Assembly: GCF_900111805.1 (NCBI RefSeq)
Contig: NZ_FOJN01000005.1
Location: forward strand, 62,001-126,000
Reading direction: 5' to 3'
Length of the DNA: 64,000 nucleotides
Source of the DNA: Rhodococcoides kroppenstedtii
GTDB taxonomy: Bacteria > Actinomycetota > Actinomycetes > Mycobacteriales > Mycobacteriaceae
Under the pieces are notes generated by a model. It was not told the origin of the DNA, ran no database searches, and saw only the letters and a program-made list of their open reading frames with translations. Made by a program: the position numbers and the translations under genes. Below are positions 1-9,601 of this stretch, piece by piece; the stretch's first letter is position 1; each line of letters starts with the position of its first letter.

Positions 1-974
<974 letters not shown>

Positions 975-1007
975 CTACGAGTGGATGAATGCTGGCGAGC
1001 GGCCGGA

Positions 1008-2180
1008 TCAGACGCCGGTGACGGCGAGCTCGGCCTCGATCGCGTCGGACAGGCGGGTCCGCACCGAGTCCACCGGGATCCGGGCGATGATCTCGTGGAA
1101 GAACCCACGCACCACCAGCTTGCGGGCCTGGGCCTCCGGGATGCCGCGCGCACGCAGGTAGAAGAGCTGCTCGTCGTCGAACCGTCCGGTGGCGCTGGCG
1201 TGACCTGCACCGGCGATCTCGCCGGTCTCGATCTCGAGGTTCGGAACCGAATCGGCACGCGCCCCGTCGGTGAGGATGAGGTTGCGGTTGAGCTCGAACG
1301 TGTCCGTGCCCTCGGCCGTCGCACCGATGACGACGTCGCCGATCCACACGGTGTGGGTGTCCGGCTTGGCCGAGGCCGGATCGCCCTGCAGCGCGCCCTT
1401 GTACACCACGTTGGACCGGCAGTGCGGGGCGCTGTGGTGGACCAGCAGACGCTGTTCGAGGTGCTGACCGTCGTCCGCGAAGTAGAGGCCGAGCAGTTCC
1501 GCGTCGCCGCCGGGACCGTCGAACTCCACCACCGGCGTCAGGCGCACCAGGTCCCCGCCCAGGCTGACCGAGAAGTAGCGGAGGGTGGCGTCACGACCGA
1601 CCTTCACGTGGTGGGAGGCGACGTGAACGGCGTCGTCGTTCCATTCCTGCAGCGCGACCAGAGTGAGCTGCGCGCTGTCGGCGACCACGAACTCGACGTT
1701 CTCCGCGTACGTTCCGCTGCCGCGCTGCTCGAGCACGACGGTGGCCTTGGCGAACGCCTCGACCCGGATCTGCACGTGGCCGAACGCGACCGCGTCGACG
1801 CCGGGCCCCTCGACCGTGATCGTCAGCGGGTCGTCGAGTTCGGCCTCGGACGCCACGGTGACCACGGTGGCGTCGGCGAAGGACGTGTAGGCCTGGGCCG
1901 CGATGCGGTCCGTGGGCACACCTGCGGTGCCGAGACGAGCGTCGTCACGCCCGACGGTCTCGACGCGCACCGACTCGGGAGCGCCGGACACCGTGACCGT
2001 GGTCGAACCGGTGGCCACGGCGGAGCCGTCGTGCAGGCCCCGCAAGCGGCGCAGCGGGGTGAAGCGCCAGATCTCGTCGCGCCCCGACGGCACCTCGAAC
2101 GCGTTCACGTCGTACGACGAGAACTGCGCGCCCTTGTTGGCGACGATCGCGCGCTTGTCTTCGGTCTGCGGCACGGTCAT
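1008..2180 (-). CDS. sufD: SufD, Fe-S assembly scaffold subunit
   Basis: SufD is the partner subunit of SufB in the SufBC2D Fe-S scaffold. The 390-residue protein has the early segment [14 protein letters not shown] and a long beta-helix middle. The C-terminal region reads [41 protein letters not shown], of which the portion [17 protein letters not shown] is the SufB/SufD family signature. The ATG at 2180 overlaps the SufB stop (ATGA), which fixes the start; a longer open frame upstream only shadows sufB. Length is normal for the family. Confidence 0.96.
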   Translation of the reverse strand: MTVPQTEDKRAIVANKGAQFSSYDVNAFEVPSGRDEIWRFTPLRRLRGLHDGSAVATGSTTVTVSGAPESVRVETVGRDDARLGTAGVPTDRIAAQAYTSFADATVVTVASEAELDDPLTITVEGPGVDAVAFGHVQIRVEAFAKATVVLEQRGSGTYAENVEFVVADSAQLTLVALQEWNDDAVHVASHHVKVGRDATLRYFSVSLGGDLVRLTPVVEFDGPGGDAELLGLYFADDGQHLEQRLLVHHSAPHCRSNVVYKGALQGDPASAKPDTHTVWIGDVVIGATAEGTDTFELNRNLILTDGARADSVPNLEIETGEIAGAGHASATGRFDDEQLFYLRARGIPEAQARKLVVRGFFHEIIARIPVDSVRTRLSDAIEAELAVTGV

Positions 2181-3625
2181 CCGACCGATCCCTCCATCTG
2201 CAGTTCGATCAGGCGATTGAGCTCGAGGGCGTACTCCATGGGGAGCTCCTTGGCGATGGGCTCGACGAACCCGCGCACCACCATCGCCATGGCCTCGTCC
2301 TCGGTCAGACCGCGGCTCATGAGGTAGAACAACTGGTCGTCGCTCACCTTCGACACGGTGGCCTCGTGGCCCATGGTCACGTCGTCCTCGCGGATGTCGA
2401 CGTAGGGGTAGGTGTCGCTGCGGCTGATCTGGTCCACGAGGAGCGCGTCGCACTTGACGGTCGACTTCGACCCGTGCGCGCCCTTGTTGATCTGGATCAG
2501 ACCGCGGTACGACGCGCGGCCACCGCCGCGGGCGACGGACTTGCTCACGATGTTCGACGACGTGTTCGGCGCGAGGTGCAGCATCTTCGAGCCGGTGTCC
2601 TGGTGCTGGCCCTCGCCGGCGAACGCCACGGAGAGCACCTCGCCCTTGGCGTGCTCGCCGGTCATCCACACGGCCGGGTACTTCATGGTGACCTTGGAGC
2701 CGATGTTGCCGTCGATCCACTCCATGGTGGCGCCGGCCTCGGCCTTGGCTCGCTTGGTCACCAGGTTGTAGACGTTGTTCGACCAGTTCTGGATGGTCGT
2801 GTAGCGGCAGCGGCCACCCTTCTTCACGATGATCTCGACGACGGCCGAGTGCAGCGAGTCCGACTTGTAGATCGGCGCGGTGCAGCCCTCGACGTAGTGC
2901 ACGTAGGCACCCTCGTCGACGATGATGAGCGTCCGCTCGAACTGGCCCATGTTCTCGGTGTTGATGCGGAAGTACGCCTGGAGCGGGATGTCCACGTGGA
3001 CGCCCGGCGGGACGTAGATGAACGAGCCGCCGGACCACACCGCAGTGTTCAGGGCGGAGAACTTGTTGTCCCCGGCCGGGATGACCGAGCCGAAGTACTC
3101 CTGGAACAGCTCCGGGTGCTCGCGCAGGCCGGTGTCGGTGTCCAGGAAGATGACGCCCTGCTCCTCGAGATCCGCGCGGATCGAGTGGTAGACCACCTCG
3201 GACTCGTACTGCGCCGCGACACCGGAGACCAGGCGCTGCTTCTCCGCCTCGGGGATGCCGAGCTTGTCGTAGGTGTTCTTGATGTCCTCGGGCAGATCGT
3301 CCCACGTGGCCGCCTGCTTCTCGGACGAGCGCACGAAGTACTTGATGTTGTCGAAGTCGATGCCGTCGAGGTCCGAGCCCCAGTTCGGCATCGGCTTGCG
3401 GTCGAAGGTGCGCAGCGCCTTCAGGCGCGCCTCGAGCATCCACTCGGGCTCGCTCTTCTTGGCCGAGATGTCCCGCACCACGGCCTCGCTGAGGCCGCGC
3501 TTCGCGGCGGCGCCGGCGACGTCGGAATCCGCCCAGCCGTACCCGTAGTTGCCCAGGGACGCGATGGTCTCGTCCTGGGTGAGCGGGGCCGTGGGAGGGG
3601 TCACCTGGTCGGGTGTGACGGTCAT
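2177..3625 (-). CDS. sufB: SufB, Fe-S assembly scaffold (no intein)
   Basis: SufB is the main scaffold protein on which SufBC2D assembles Fe-S clusters. The 482 residues include [16 protein letters not shown] near the N-terminus, the central [17 protein letters not shown] and the C-terminal [20 protein letters not shown]. The protein has the normal uninterrupted length. M. tuberculosis SufB is known to carry an intein, and none is present here. The ATG at 3625 has a good ribosome site (GGAAGGAG, about 6 nt upstream) lying inside the end of sufR, and the sufR stop overlaps the start as ATGA. Expression is therefore probably coupled to sufR and controlled by SufR. Confidence 0.97.
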   Translation of the reverse strand: MTVTPDQVTPPTAPLTQDETIASLGNYGYGWADSDVAGAAAKRGLSEAVVRDISAKKSEPEWMLEARLKALRTFDRKPMPNWGSDLDGIDFDNIKYFVRSSEKQAATWDDLPEDIKNTYDKLGIPEAEKQRLVSGVAAQYESEVVYHSIRADLEEQGVIFLDTDTGLREHPELFQEYFGSVIPAGDNKFSALNTAVWSGGSFIYVPPGVHVDIPLQAYFRINTENMGQFERTLIIVDEGAYVHYVEGCTAPIYKSDSLHSAVVEIIVKKGGRCRYTTIQNWSNNVYNLVTKRAKAEAGATMEWIDGNIGSKVTMKYPAVWMTGEHAKGEVLSVAFAGEGQHQDTGSKMLHLAPNTSSNIVSKSVARGGGRASYRGLIQINKGAHGSKSTVKCDALLVDQISRSDTYPYVDIREDDVTMGHEATVSKVSDDQLFYLMSRGLTEDEAMAMVVRGFVEPIAKELPMEYALELNRLIELQMEGSVG

Positions 3626-4431
3626 GCGGGCTCCTTCCGGAGGCGATCACGGGTGGGGCTGGGCTGAACTGTGGCTGAGGTGTCGGTGTCTCGTGCAACG
3701 CGTTCGGACGCCGACTTATTGCCGTCCCGGGAGACGGCGGGTGTGCCGAGCGGCACGTGGGTGGTGCAGGCGCAGTCGCCGTTGGCGATGGTGGCCAGGC
3801 GCTGGACGTGCGTGCCCAGCAGGTCGGCGAACGCTTCCCGCTCCGCGGCGCAGAGTTCGGGGAACTCCTCGGCCACGTGCGAGACCGGGCAGTGGTGCTG
3901 GCAGATCTGCACCCCGGCGCCGACCGGGCGGGTCGAGGCCGCGAACCCGGCCTCGCTGAGCGCTCGGGCGATCGCGTCCGCCGTCGCCGCCGCGGACTCG
4001 GCGGATCCGTCGGCCGGTGTGACATCGCGCACGATGGACAGGATCCGGCGTTTCGCGAAGACGCGGACGGCGTCGTCGCCGCCGATCGCGCGGATCTCGC
4101 GCATCGCGGCCCCCGCCAGATCGTCGTAGGCGTGACCCAGACGGGACCGACCATGCGAGGTGAGGGCGAACATCTTGGCGGGACGGCCGCGACCGCGACT
4201 ACGCGGACCGACGGCCGACGACACCCGCGCCGCCCCGGAATCGACGAGGGCGTCGAGGTGGCGCCGGACGCCCGCGGCACTGATACCCAGGCGCGATGCC
4301 ACCTCGGAGGCGCTGATCGGCCCCTCCTCGAGGAGAAGGTCGACCACCGCGGACCGCGTGCTGCCGTCCGTCGACACGCCGCCCTCGAGCGGCGCGTCGC
4401 CACTCGCGGATCGGTGTTCGGTCGTTTTCAC
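3622..4431 (-). CDS. sufR: SufR-type Fe-S sensing repressor of the suf operon
   Basis: This is an ArsR/DeoR-like winged-helix repressor, first gene of the suf operon. From the GTG at 4431 it has 269 residues. A helix-turn-helix spans about 30-70 ([20 protein letters not shown]), followed by a basic wing RGRGRPAK. A cysteine cluster lies at about residues 177, 181, 194, 220 and 222 (CQHHC, ELC, DCAC) and fits a labile Fe-S cluster, as known for SufR. I chose the GTG start because a SufR-type operator and a plausible -10 lie right at it. An alternative in-frame start at 4476 adds 15 residues without homology to a known motif. The protein probably autoregulates. Confidence 0.92.
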   Translation of the reverse strand: MKTTEHRSASGDAPLEGGVSTDGSTRSAVVDLLLEEGPISASEVASRLGISAAGVRRHLDALVDSGAARVSSAVGPRSRGRGRPAKMFALTSHGRSRLGHAYDDLAGAAMREIRAIGGDDAVRVFAKRRILSIVRDVTPADGSAESAAATADAIARALSEAGFAASTRPVGAGVQICQHHCPVSHVAEEFPELCAAEREAFADLLGTHVQRLATIANGDCACTTHVPLGTPAVSRDGNKSASERVARDTDTSATVQPSPTRDRLRKEPA

Positions 4432-4442
4432 AACACCAGTGT
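4428..4442 (-). promoter_or_regulatory. Putative SufR operator overlapping sufR start
   Basis: On the minus strand the sequence reads ACACTGGTGTTGTGA, that is ACACT-N5-TGTGA. This is the form I recall being reported for the M. tuberculosis SufR binding site. The second half-site contains the GTG start codon of sufR, and the first overlaps a possible -10 (CACACT). Binding would block initiation of the whole suf operon. Confidence 0.7.
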
Positions 4443-4525
4443 GACGGAATTGGGAGGGCGGTTCCAGCAAGGGCACCCTGGGTAGACGCGTCCGAGTCGG
4501 GGCTCGGGCAGGCCGCTCGGTCGCC

Positions 4526-4531
4526 TACGCT
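4526..4531 (+). promoter_or_regulatory. -10 box for leaderless mptB transcript
   Basis: TACGCT fits the actinobacterial TANNNT -10 consensus and ends 7 nt before the GTG start of mptB. This spacing would place the transcription start at the start codon. No clear -35 is seen. Confidence 0.55.
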
Positions 4532-4538
4532 CCGAACC

Positions 4539-6287
4539 GTGGGTGCAGAGAATGCCGGAGCGACGGCCGAGGCGACGGTCGACCGCTCCCGCGCTCGACG
4601 CGCCTCGAGCCAGGTGCGCAGGGTGGTGCGTCGGGCGCTCGGCGTCGACGGGACCTCGCGGACCGATCGGGTGGCCTATCTCCACGACAACGAGCCCGAA
4701 CGCCCCCCGCTCGACGCCGCCGAGATCCGGGACCTCACCCGCATCCGCCGCTTCGGCGCCGTCGGCGCGGGCATGATGGCGCTCGGCGCCCTCGGGGCGG
4801 GCGCACAGCCCGTTCTGCAGAACCCGGTGCAGGGCGTCCGCGTCCTCGGCCTGTTCGCCCGCGCGCTGCCCGCGGCGCTCACCGTCACCCTGATCGGAAC
4901 GGTTCTGGTGGTGGTCGCCTGGCTCCTGCTCGGCCGACTGGCGATCGGATCGTTCGGCCGCGGCACCTCCCCGCGTCGACTGTCCCGATCCCAGCTCGAC
5001 CGGACGCTGGCGCTCTGGATCCTTCCCCTGTGCGTCGCACCGCCGATGTTCAGCAAGGACGTCTACTCGTACCTCGCGCAGAGCGAGATCACGGCCCGCG
5101 GACTCGACCCGTACGAGATCGGCCCCCAGGCCGCGCTCGGCGTCGACCACGTCCTCACCCGCACGGTGCCCAACATCTGGCGCGAGACGCCGGCGCCCTA
5201 CGGACCCTTCTTCCTGTGGATCGGCCGCGGTATCACCGCGCTGACGGGCGACGACATCGTCTCCGGCATCTTCCTGCACCGCGCGGTGGCGCTGGTGGGC
5301 GTGGCGCTGATCGTGTGGGCGCTCCCCCGCCTCGCGGCGCGCTGCGGAGTGTCCTCCGTCGCCGCCCTGTGGCTCGGTGCCGCGAACCCGCTCCTGCTGT
5401 TCCACCTCGTGGCGGGCATCCACAACGAGGCGCTGATGCTCGGCCTCATGCTGGCCGGACTCGAACTGTGCTTCCGCGGCATCGACGCACTCGACGACGT
5501 GACACGTCGCCGCACCGGCCGCGCACTTCTCCTCGTCGGCGCCGCCGTCATCGCACTGTCGGCGACGGTGAAGATTCCGTCGCTCATCGCCCTGGGTTTC
5601 GTCGGCATGGCCCTGGCCCGGCGTCGGGGCGGGCGGCTTCGAGACGTCGTCCGTGCGGCGGTCGTCCTCGGTGTCGTCGCGGCCGTCGTGATCGTCGGGG
5701 TCAGCCTGGTCAGCGGCCTCGGCTTCGGCTGGTTGGGCACCCTGGGGACGGCGAACGCAGTGCGCAGCTGGATGTCCCTGCCCACCCTGCTCGGTCTCGC
5801 GACGGGGGGCGCCGGCGTGCTCCTGGGCATCGGCGACCACACGACGGCGGTCCTGTCGCTCACCCGACCGATCGCGTCCGCGGTCGCTGCCGTCGTCATC
5901 GCCCGCATGCTGGTCGCCACGCTGCTCGGGCGCCTGCACCCGATCGGCGGACTCGGCGTCTCCATCGGCGCCCTCGTCCTGCTGTTCCCCGTGGTGCAGC
6001 CCTGGTACCTGCTCTGGGCGGTAACCCCGCTCGCGGCGTGGGCCACTCGTCCGGCGTTCCGGGTTCCCGTGATCGCGTTCTCCGCCTTCGTCTCCCTGAT
6101 CGTCATGCCCACCGGCGGCGAGGTGCAGCCGTTCGTGATCGTCCAGGCCGCGCTGGCGACCGTGGTCACCCTCGGCGTCGTGTACGCGGCGACGCGCCGG
6201 TCCCTGCCCTGGCGGGCACGCACGACGGTGTCGGACGGGGCAGGAACGCCGCCCCCGCGGGCCGACGCCTACGCTGGACCCTCGTGA
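4539..6287 (+). CDS. mptB: Alpha-(1->6)-mannosyltransferase, MptB type
   Basis: This is a polyprenol-phosphate-mannose dependent GT-C mannosyltransferase. MptB-family enzymes help build the alpha-1,6-mannan core of lipomannan and lipoarabinomannan at the membrane. The 582-residue protein has a soluble, Arg-rich N-terminus of about 75 residues and then roughly a dozen hydrophobic segments. After an early membrane segment comes FSKDVYSYLAQSEITARG, the acidic catalytic-loop motif of this family. It sits next to sufR exactly as Rv1459c does in M. tuberculosis, which supports the assignment. The GTG at 4539 is preceded by a -10 box at leaderless spacing. The gene ends in a GTGA overlap with the ABC ATPase. 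Confidence 0.85.
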   Translation: MGAENAGATAEATVDRSRARRASSQVRRVVRRALGVDGTSRTDRVAYLHDNEPERPPLDAAEIRDLTRIRRFGAVGAGMMALGALGAGAQPVLQNPVQGVRVLGLFARALPAALTVTLIGTVLVVVAWLLLGRLAIGSFGRGTSPRRLSRSQLDRTLALWILPLCVAPPMFSKDVYSYLAQSEITARGLDPYEIGPQAALGVDHVLTRTVPNIWRETPAPYGPFFLWIGRGITALTGDDIVSGIFLHRAVALVGVALIVWALPRLAARCGVSSVAALWLGAANPLLLFHLVAGIHNEALMLGLMLAGLELCFRGIDALDDVTRRRTGRALLLVGAAVIALSATVKIPSLIALGFVGMALARRRGGRLRDVVRAAVVLGVVAAVVIVGVSLVSGLGFGWLGTLGTANAVRSWMSLPTLLGLATGGAGVLLGIGDHTTAVLSLTRPIASAVAAVVIARMLVATLLGRLHPIGGLGVSIGALVLLFPVVQPWYLLWAVTPLAAWATRPAFRVPVIAFSAFVSLIVMPTGGEVQPFVIVQAALATVVTLGVVYAATRRSLPWRARTTVSDGAGTPPPRADAYAGPS

Positions 6288-7240
6288 CCGATCGACCCAC
6301 TCCGCCCGCCGCGACCACCGAATCGCCCGCGGTGTGCGTCTCCGGCGTCGTCAAGCGGTTCGGCTCCACCACGGCCGTCGACGGTCTCGACTTCACGCTG
6401 GGACGGGGCCGCGTCCTCGCACTCCTCGGCCCCAACGGAGCCGGCAAGACCACGACCGTCGAGATGTGCGAGGGCTTCCTGGCCCCGGACGAGGGCAGTG
6501 TCAGCGTGCTCGGGCTCGACCCGACGCGCGCATCGGACGAGGTCCGCTCACGCATCGGCGTCATGCTCCAGGGCGGCGGCGCCTACCCGGGTTCGCGGGC
6601 CGGCGAGATGCTCGATCTGGTCGCCGCGTACTCCGCCGACCCGCTGAATCCAGCCTGGTTGATGTCGCAACTCGGGTTGGCGGACCAGGTGCGCACCCCG
6701 TACCGGCGACTCTCGGGCGGGCAGCAACAGCGCCTGTCCCTCGCGTGCGCGCTCGTGGGGCGACCGGAACTGGTCTTCCTCGACGAGCCGACGGCCGGGC
6801 TCGACGCTCAGGCCCGCCTACTGGTCTGGGATCTGATCCGGGCCCTGCGCCGCGACGGCGTCTCCGTCCTCCTGACGACGCATCTCATGGACGAGGCCGA
6901 GACGCTCGCGGACGATCTGGTGATCATCGACCACGGCCGGGTGGTGGCGTCGGGAACGCCCGCGGAGTTGACTCGGCGCGGCGCCGAGGGGCAACTGCGC
7001 TTCACGGCACCTCCCGGTCTGGACCTGACGTTGCTGCAGACCGTGCTGCCGGAGGGCTTCGACCCGAAGGAGACCGCGCCGGGTTCCTACCTGGTCGAGG
7101 GGACGATCGACCCGCAGGTCATCGCCACGGTCACCTCGTGGTGCGCGCGGATCAACGTGCTCGCGACGGATCTGCGGGTCGAGCAACGCAGCCTCGAGGA
7201 CGTCTTTCTCGACCTCACCGGTCGGGAACTGAGAAGTTGA
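6284..7240 (+). CDS. ABC transporter ATP-binding protein
   Basis: This is the ATPase subunit of a drug/lipid-type exporter (ABC-2 family). The 318 residues include Walker A GPNGAGKTTTVEMCEG near 50, signature LSGGQQQRLSLACAL, Walker B LVFLDEPTAGLDAQARLL and switch histidine in TTHLMDEAE. A C-terminal extension of about 90 residues follows, typical of DrrA/NatA-like ATPases. The GTG start at 6284 overlaps the mptB stop (GTGA), so the two are translationally coupled. With the next gene it forms a two-part transporter matching Rv1458c-Rv1457c. The substrate is unknown. A role in exporting an envelope component is suggested only by the neighbouring mptB. Confidence 0.9.
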   Translation: MTDRPTPPAATTESPAVCVSGVVKRFGSTTAVDGLDFTLGRGRVLALLGPNGAGKTTTVEMCEGFLAPDEGSVSVLGLDPTRASDEVRSRIGVMLQGGGAYPGSRAGEMLDLVAAYSADPLNPAWLMSQLGLADQVRTPYRRLSGGQQQRLSLACALVGRPELVFLDEPTAGLDAQARLLVWDLIRALRRDGVSVLLTTHLMDEAETLADDLVIIDHGRVVASGTPAELTRRGAEGQLRFTAPPGLDLTLLQTVLPEGFDPKETAPGSYLVEGTIDPQVIATVTSWCARINVLATDLRVEQRSLEDVFLDLTGRELRS

Positions 7241-7263
7241 AGACCGGGAAGCGAGACGGACGA

Positions 7264-8088
7264 GTGACCACGATGTCGGACCCCAGCGGGTCCTCCGATC
7301 TGCCCGGCGGCGCCGCGACCGAGCGCTTCGCCCCCGGCACGTTCACCCCCGATCCCCGCCCGGCGGCCCGCGCGTCGATGCTGGCCGCGCAGACGCGCCT
7401 CGAACTGGTGCTGCTGCTCCGCAACGGCGAGCAGCTGTTGCTCACCCTCTTCATTCCGGTGACCCTGCTGGTCGGCCTGACGCTGCTGCCGTTCGGCGAT
7501 CTCGGCGGTGTCCGGGTGGACACCGTGGTGCCCGCGGTCATGACCGTCGCCGTCATGTCCACGGCCTTCACCGGACAGGCGATCGCCGTCGGATTCGACC
7601 GGCGCTACGGCGCGCTGAAACGCCTCGGCGCCACCGCGCTGCCCTCCTGGGGCATCATCGCCGGCAAATCGCTGGCGGTCAGCGTGGTCGTGGTGCTGCA
7701 GTCGGTCGTGCTCGGCATCATCGGCGCGGCGCTGGGATGGCGCCCGACTCTGCTCGGGCTCGGCGTCGGTGCGGTGGTCATCGCCCTCGGCACGGTGACG
7801 TTCGCCACGATGGGCCTGCTGCTCGGCGGTACCCTGCGCGCCGAGATCGTGCTCGCCCTCGCCAACATCGCCTGGTTCGTCATGCTCGGTGTCGGCAGCG
7901 TGGTCTTCGCGACCGACGCCCTGCCGGGCATCGTGCGGACGCTGGCCCGGTGCATTCCGAGCGGTGCCATGACCGAGACGCTCGAACAAGCCGTCGTCGG
8001 GCACGTCGACTCGATGGGCATCCTCGTCCTGGTGATCTGGGCCGCCGTCTGCGGTGTGTGGGCCACCCGGAAGTTCTCGTTCACCTGA
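7264..8088 (+). CDS. ABC-2 type transporter permease
   Basis: This is the membrane subunit pairing with the preceding ATPase. The 274 residues have a polar N-terminus of about 50 residues and then six hydrophobic stretches, including LLLTLFIPVTLLVGLTLLPF, VVVVLQSVVLGIIGAALGW and ILVLVIWAAVCGVWATRKF at the end. The conserved GFDRRYGALKRLGATAL segment between membrane spans is characteristic of ABC-2 permeases. The GTG at 7264 lies 23 nt after the ATPase stop with GGGAAG upstream. The ATG at 7273 is an equally possible start, three codons shorter. Substrate not identifiable. Confidence 0.88.
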   Translation: MTTMSDPSGSSDLPGGAATERFAPGTFTPDPRPAARASMLAAQTRLELVLLLRNGEQLLLTLFIPVTLLVGLTLLPFGDLGGVRVDTVVPAVMTVAVMSTAFTGQAIAVGFDRRYGALKRLGATALPSWGIIAGKSLAVSVVVVLQSVVLGIIGAALGWRPTLLGLGVGAVVIALGTVTFATMGLLLGGTLRAEIVLALANIAWFVMLGVGSVVFATDALPGIVRTLARCIPSGAMTETLEQAVVGHVDSMGILVLVIWAAVCGVWATRKFSFT

Positions 8089-8162
8089 CCGGCGGAGATC
8101 GCGCGCACGGGGTCGTCGACCGGCCGGGGGCCGTCAACTACAGCGTGTAGGAGTCGGGCGAC

Positions 8163-8168
8163 TACCAT
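8163..8168 (+). promoter_or_regulatory. -10 box for leaderless ctaA transcript
   Basis: TACCAT (TANNNT) ends 7 nt before the ctaA GTG at 8176. The box overlaps the sequence CCATCGGTCC, which recurs in the palindrome in front of ctaB. Confidence 0.5.
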
Positions 8169-8175
8169 CGGTCCC

Positions 8176-9153
8176 GTGCGTCGCGCCTACTTCTCCCTCG
8201 TCGACCGGCTTCCTCTCCCGTCTGTGCGCGCGCAGCGCATCATCGCGTTCCTGGTGATTCTGACCCAGGGCGGCATCTCGGTCACCGGCGCCGTCGTGCG
8301 CGTGACGGGCTCCGGACTGGGCTGCCCCACCTGGCCGCAGTGCTTCCCCGGCAGCTTCACGCCGGTGGGGGTCTCGGAGGTCCCCGTCCTGCATCAGGCC
8401 GTGGAGTTCGGCAATCGGATGCTCACGTTACTGGTGGTCCTGACCGCGGCCGCGATCGTCCTGGCCGTCACCCGCGCCCGTCGCCGACGCGAGATCGTCG
8501 CCTACGCCTGGCTCATGCCGGCAGGCACGGTGCTCCAGGCGGGCGTCGGCGGCATCACCGTGCTCACCGGCCTGCTGTGGTGGACGGTGGCCGTCCACCT
8601 GATCATCTCCATGCTCATGGTCTGGCTCGCCACCCTGCTGTTCCACAAGATCGGCGAGCAGGACGACGCGGTGTCCGTCGCGACCGTGCCTGCACCGCTG
8701 CGCTGGCTCACGGCTCTGTCCGCGACGGTCCTCGCCGGCGTCCTGGTCGCGGGCACCATGGTCACCGGCGCGGGACCGCACGCCGGCGACGCGGACGTCG
8801 CGCGCCTCGAGGTGGAGATCGTCACCCTGGTGCACCTGCACGCCGAACTGCTGGTGGGCTACCTCGCCCTGCTGGTCGGCCTGACGTTCGGCGTGTACGC
8901 CGTGGGCCGCGCCGGGGTGACCCCGCTCAAGCGGCGCCTGCACGTCCTGCTGGCACTCGTGATCTCCCAGTCCGTCGTCGGCATCGTCCAGTATTTCACC
9001 GACGTCCCGGCCGCCCTGGTGGCCGTGCACGTCGCCGGAGCCGCACTGTGCACCGCCGCGACAGCTGCCGTGTGGGCGGCCTGTCGAGAGCGCGAGGAGG
9101 CGCCCGGCGCCGAGGCTCAGAGCCCGTTGCGGGCCTTCGGGAACCGCGTCTGA
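8176..9153 (+). CDS. ctaA: Heme A synthase (COX15/CtaA)
   Basis: CtaA oxidises the C8 methyl of heme O to the formyl of heme A, the cofactor of cytochrome aa3 oxidase, in the membrane. The 325-residue protein has about eight hydrophobic helices and the family motifs VTGSGLGCPTWPQC near the N-terminus, HQAVEFGNRM and later VHLHAELLVGYLALL and VHVAGAALCTAA. The histidines HQ, VH, HLHAE and VHV fit the heme ligands of the family. The paired cysteines in GLGCPTWPQC match the type that carries an extracellular Cys pair. The last 37 nt overlap the end of the convergent 126-residue gene. ctaB, for the previous step, lies 1.4 kb away. Confidence 0.95.
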   Translation: MRRAYFSLVDRLPLPSVRAQRIIAFLVILTQGGISVTGAVVRVTGSGLGCPTWPQCFPGSFTPVGVSEVPVLHQAVEFGNRMLTLLVVLTAAAIVLAVTRARRRREIVAYAWLMPAGTVLQAGVGGITVLTGLLWWTVAVHLIISMLMVWLATLLFHKIGEQDDAVSVATVPAPLRWLTALSATVLAGVLVAGTMVTGAGPHAGDADVARLEVEIVTLVHLHAELLVGYLALLVGLTFGVYAVGRAGVTPLKRRLHVLLALVISQSVVGIVQYFTDVPAALVAVHVAGAALCTAATAAVWAACREREEAPGAEAQSPLRAFGNRV

Positions 9154-9497
9154 CCGGCCACCCAGCCGGCCATCTGGGCGAAGTGCCCCTTGCGGGGAGT
9201 CACCACCGAGCTGAGGTCGCGGTCCCACTCGCCCACGGTGACCGAGTCCAGGCTGTCCACCACCGCGTGAGCGGTGCGTAGATCCGGCGCCACTCGATCG
9301 CCCAGGATGCCGTCCGCTCCGACCAGAGTGACCCGCACCCCCGCCCGCCCGAGCGGCTGCAGAACCGCCGTGGCCGATCCGCCGTGCGCGTCCACGAAGG
9401 ACGAGATGGACGAGCGCAGGCGTGACGGCGGCGCCGCGGTTTCCGTGCTCTGCGGCGAGTCGCCTTTCGGCGCGTTCTCGAGGCTCTCGGAGGTCAT
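9117..9497 (-). CDS. Conserved hypothetical protein (Rv1455-like position)
   Basis: This 126-residue soluble protein begins MTSESLENAPKG and has no membrane segment or recognisable catalytic motif. The middle part, VLQPLGRAGVRVTLVGADGILGDRV, has the pattern of a beta-alpha fold, and the C-terminus GHFAQMAGWVAGQTRFPKA is compact. It occupies the place of Rv1455 between ctaA and the quinone reductase in M. tuberculosis. Its 3' end overlaps the 3' end of ctaA by 37 nt on the opposite strand. The ATG at 9497 is supported by a TATCGT box 7 nt upstream. Function unknown. Confidence 0.75.
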   Translation of the reverse strand: MTSESLENAPKGDSPQSTETAAPPSRLRSSISSFVDAHGGSATAVLQPLGRAGVRVTLVGADGILGDRVAPDLRTAHAVVDSLDSVTVGEWDRDLSSVVTPRKGHFAQMAGWVAGQTRFPKARNGL

Positions 9498-9504
9498 GAC
9501 TGCG

Positions 9505-9510
9505 ACGATA
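9505..9510 (-). promoter_or_regulatory. -10 box for leaderless 126-aa gene
   Basis: On the minus strand TATCGT (TANNNT) ends 7 nt before the ATG at 9497, the spacing expected for a leaderless message. Confidence 0.5.
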
Positions 9511-9533
9511 GCCGATCCGGGTGCGAGGTCGAC

Positions 9534-9559
9534 CGGAGGCTACCGACGAGTAACCTCCG
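9534..9559. promoter_or_regulatory. Inverted repeat between 126-aa gene and qor
   Basis: CGGAGGCTAC and GTAACCTCCG form 10-nt arms with one mismatch around the 6-nt centre CGACGA. The repeat lies midway in the 104-bp divergent region. It contains TANNNT hexamers on both strands (TAACCT plus, TAGCCT minus). This is the layout of an operator over two promoters; the regulator is unknown. Confidence 0.45.
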
Positions 9560-9601
9560 CCGGATCCTTCCCGCCGCCGATGCCGGTGGAAGACTGCGCT
9601 C

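Noticed and set aside
1008..4403. An 1131-codon minus-strand frame suggesting a fused regulator-SufD protein
   Set aside because: Only the last 390 codons (SufD) have homologous motifs. The upstream part is an alternative frame of sufB and sufR.
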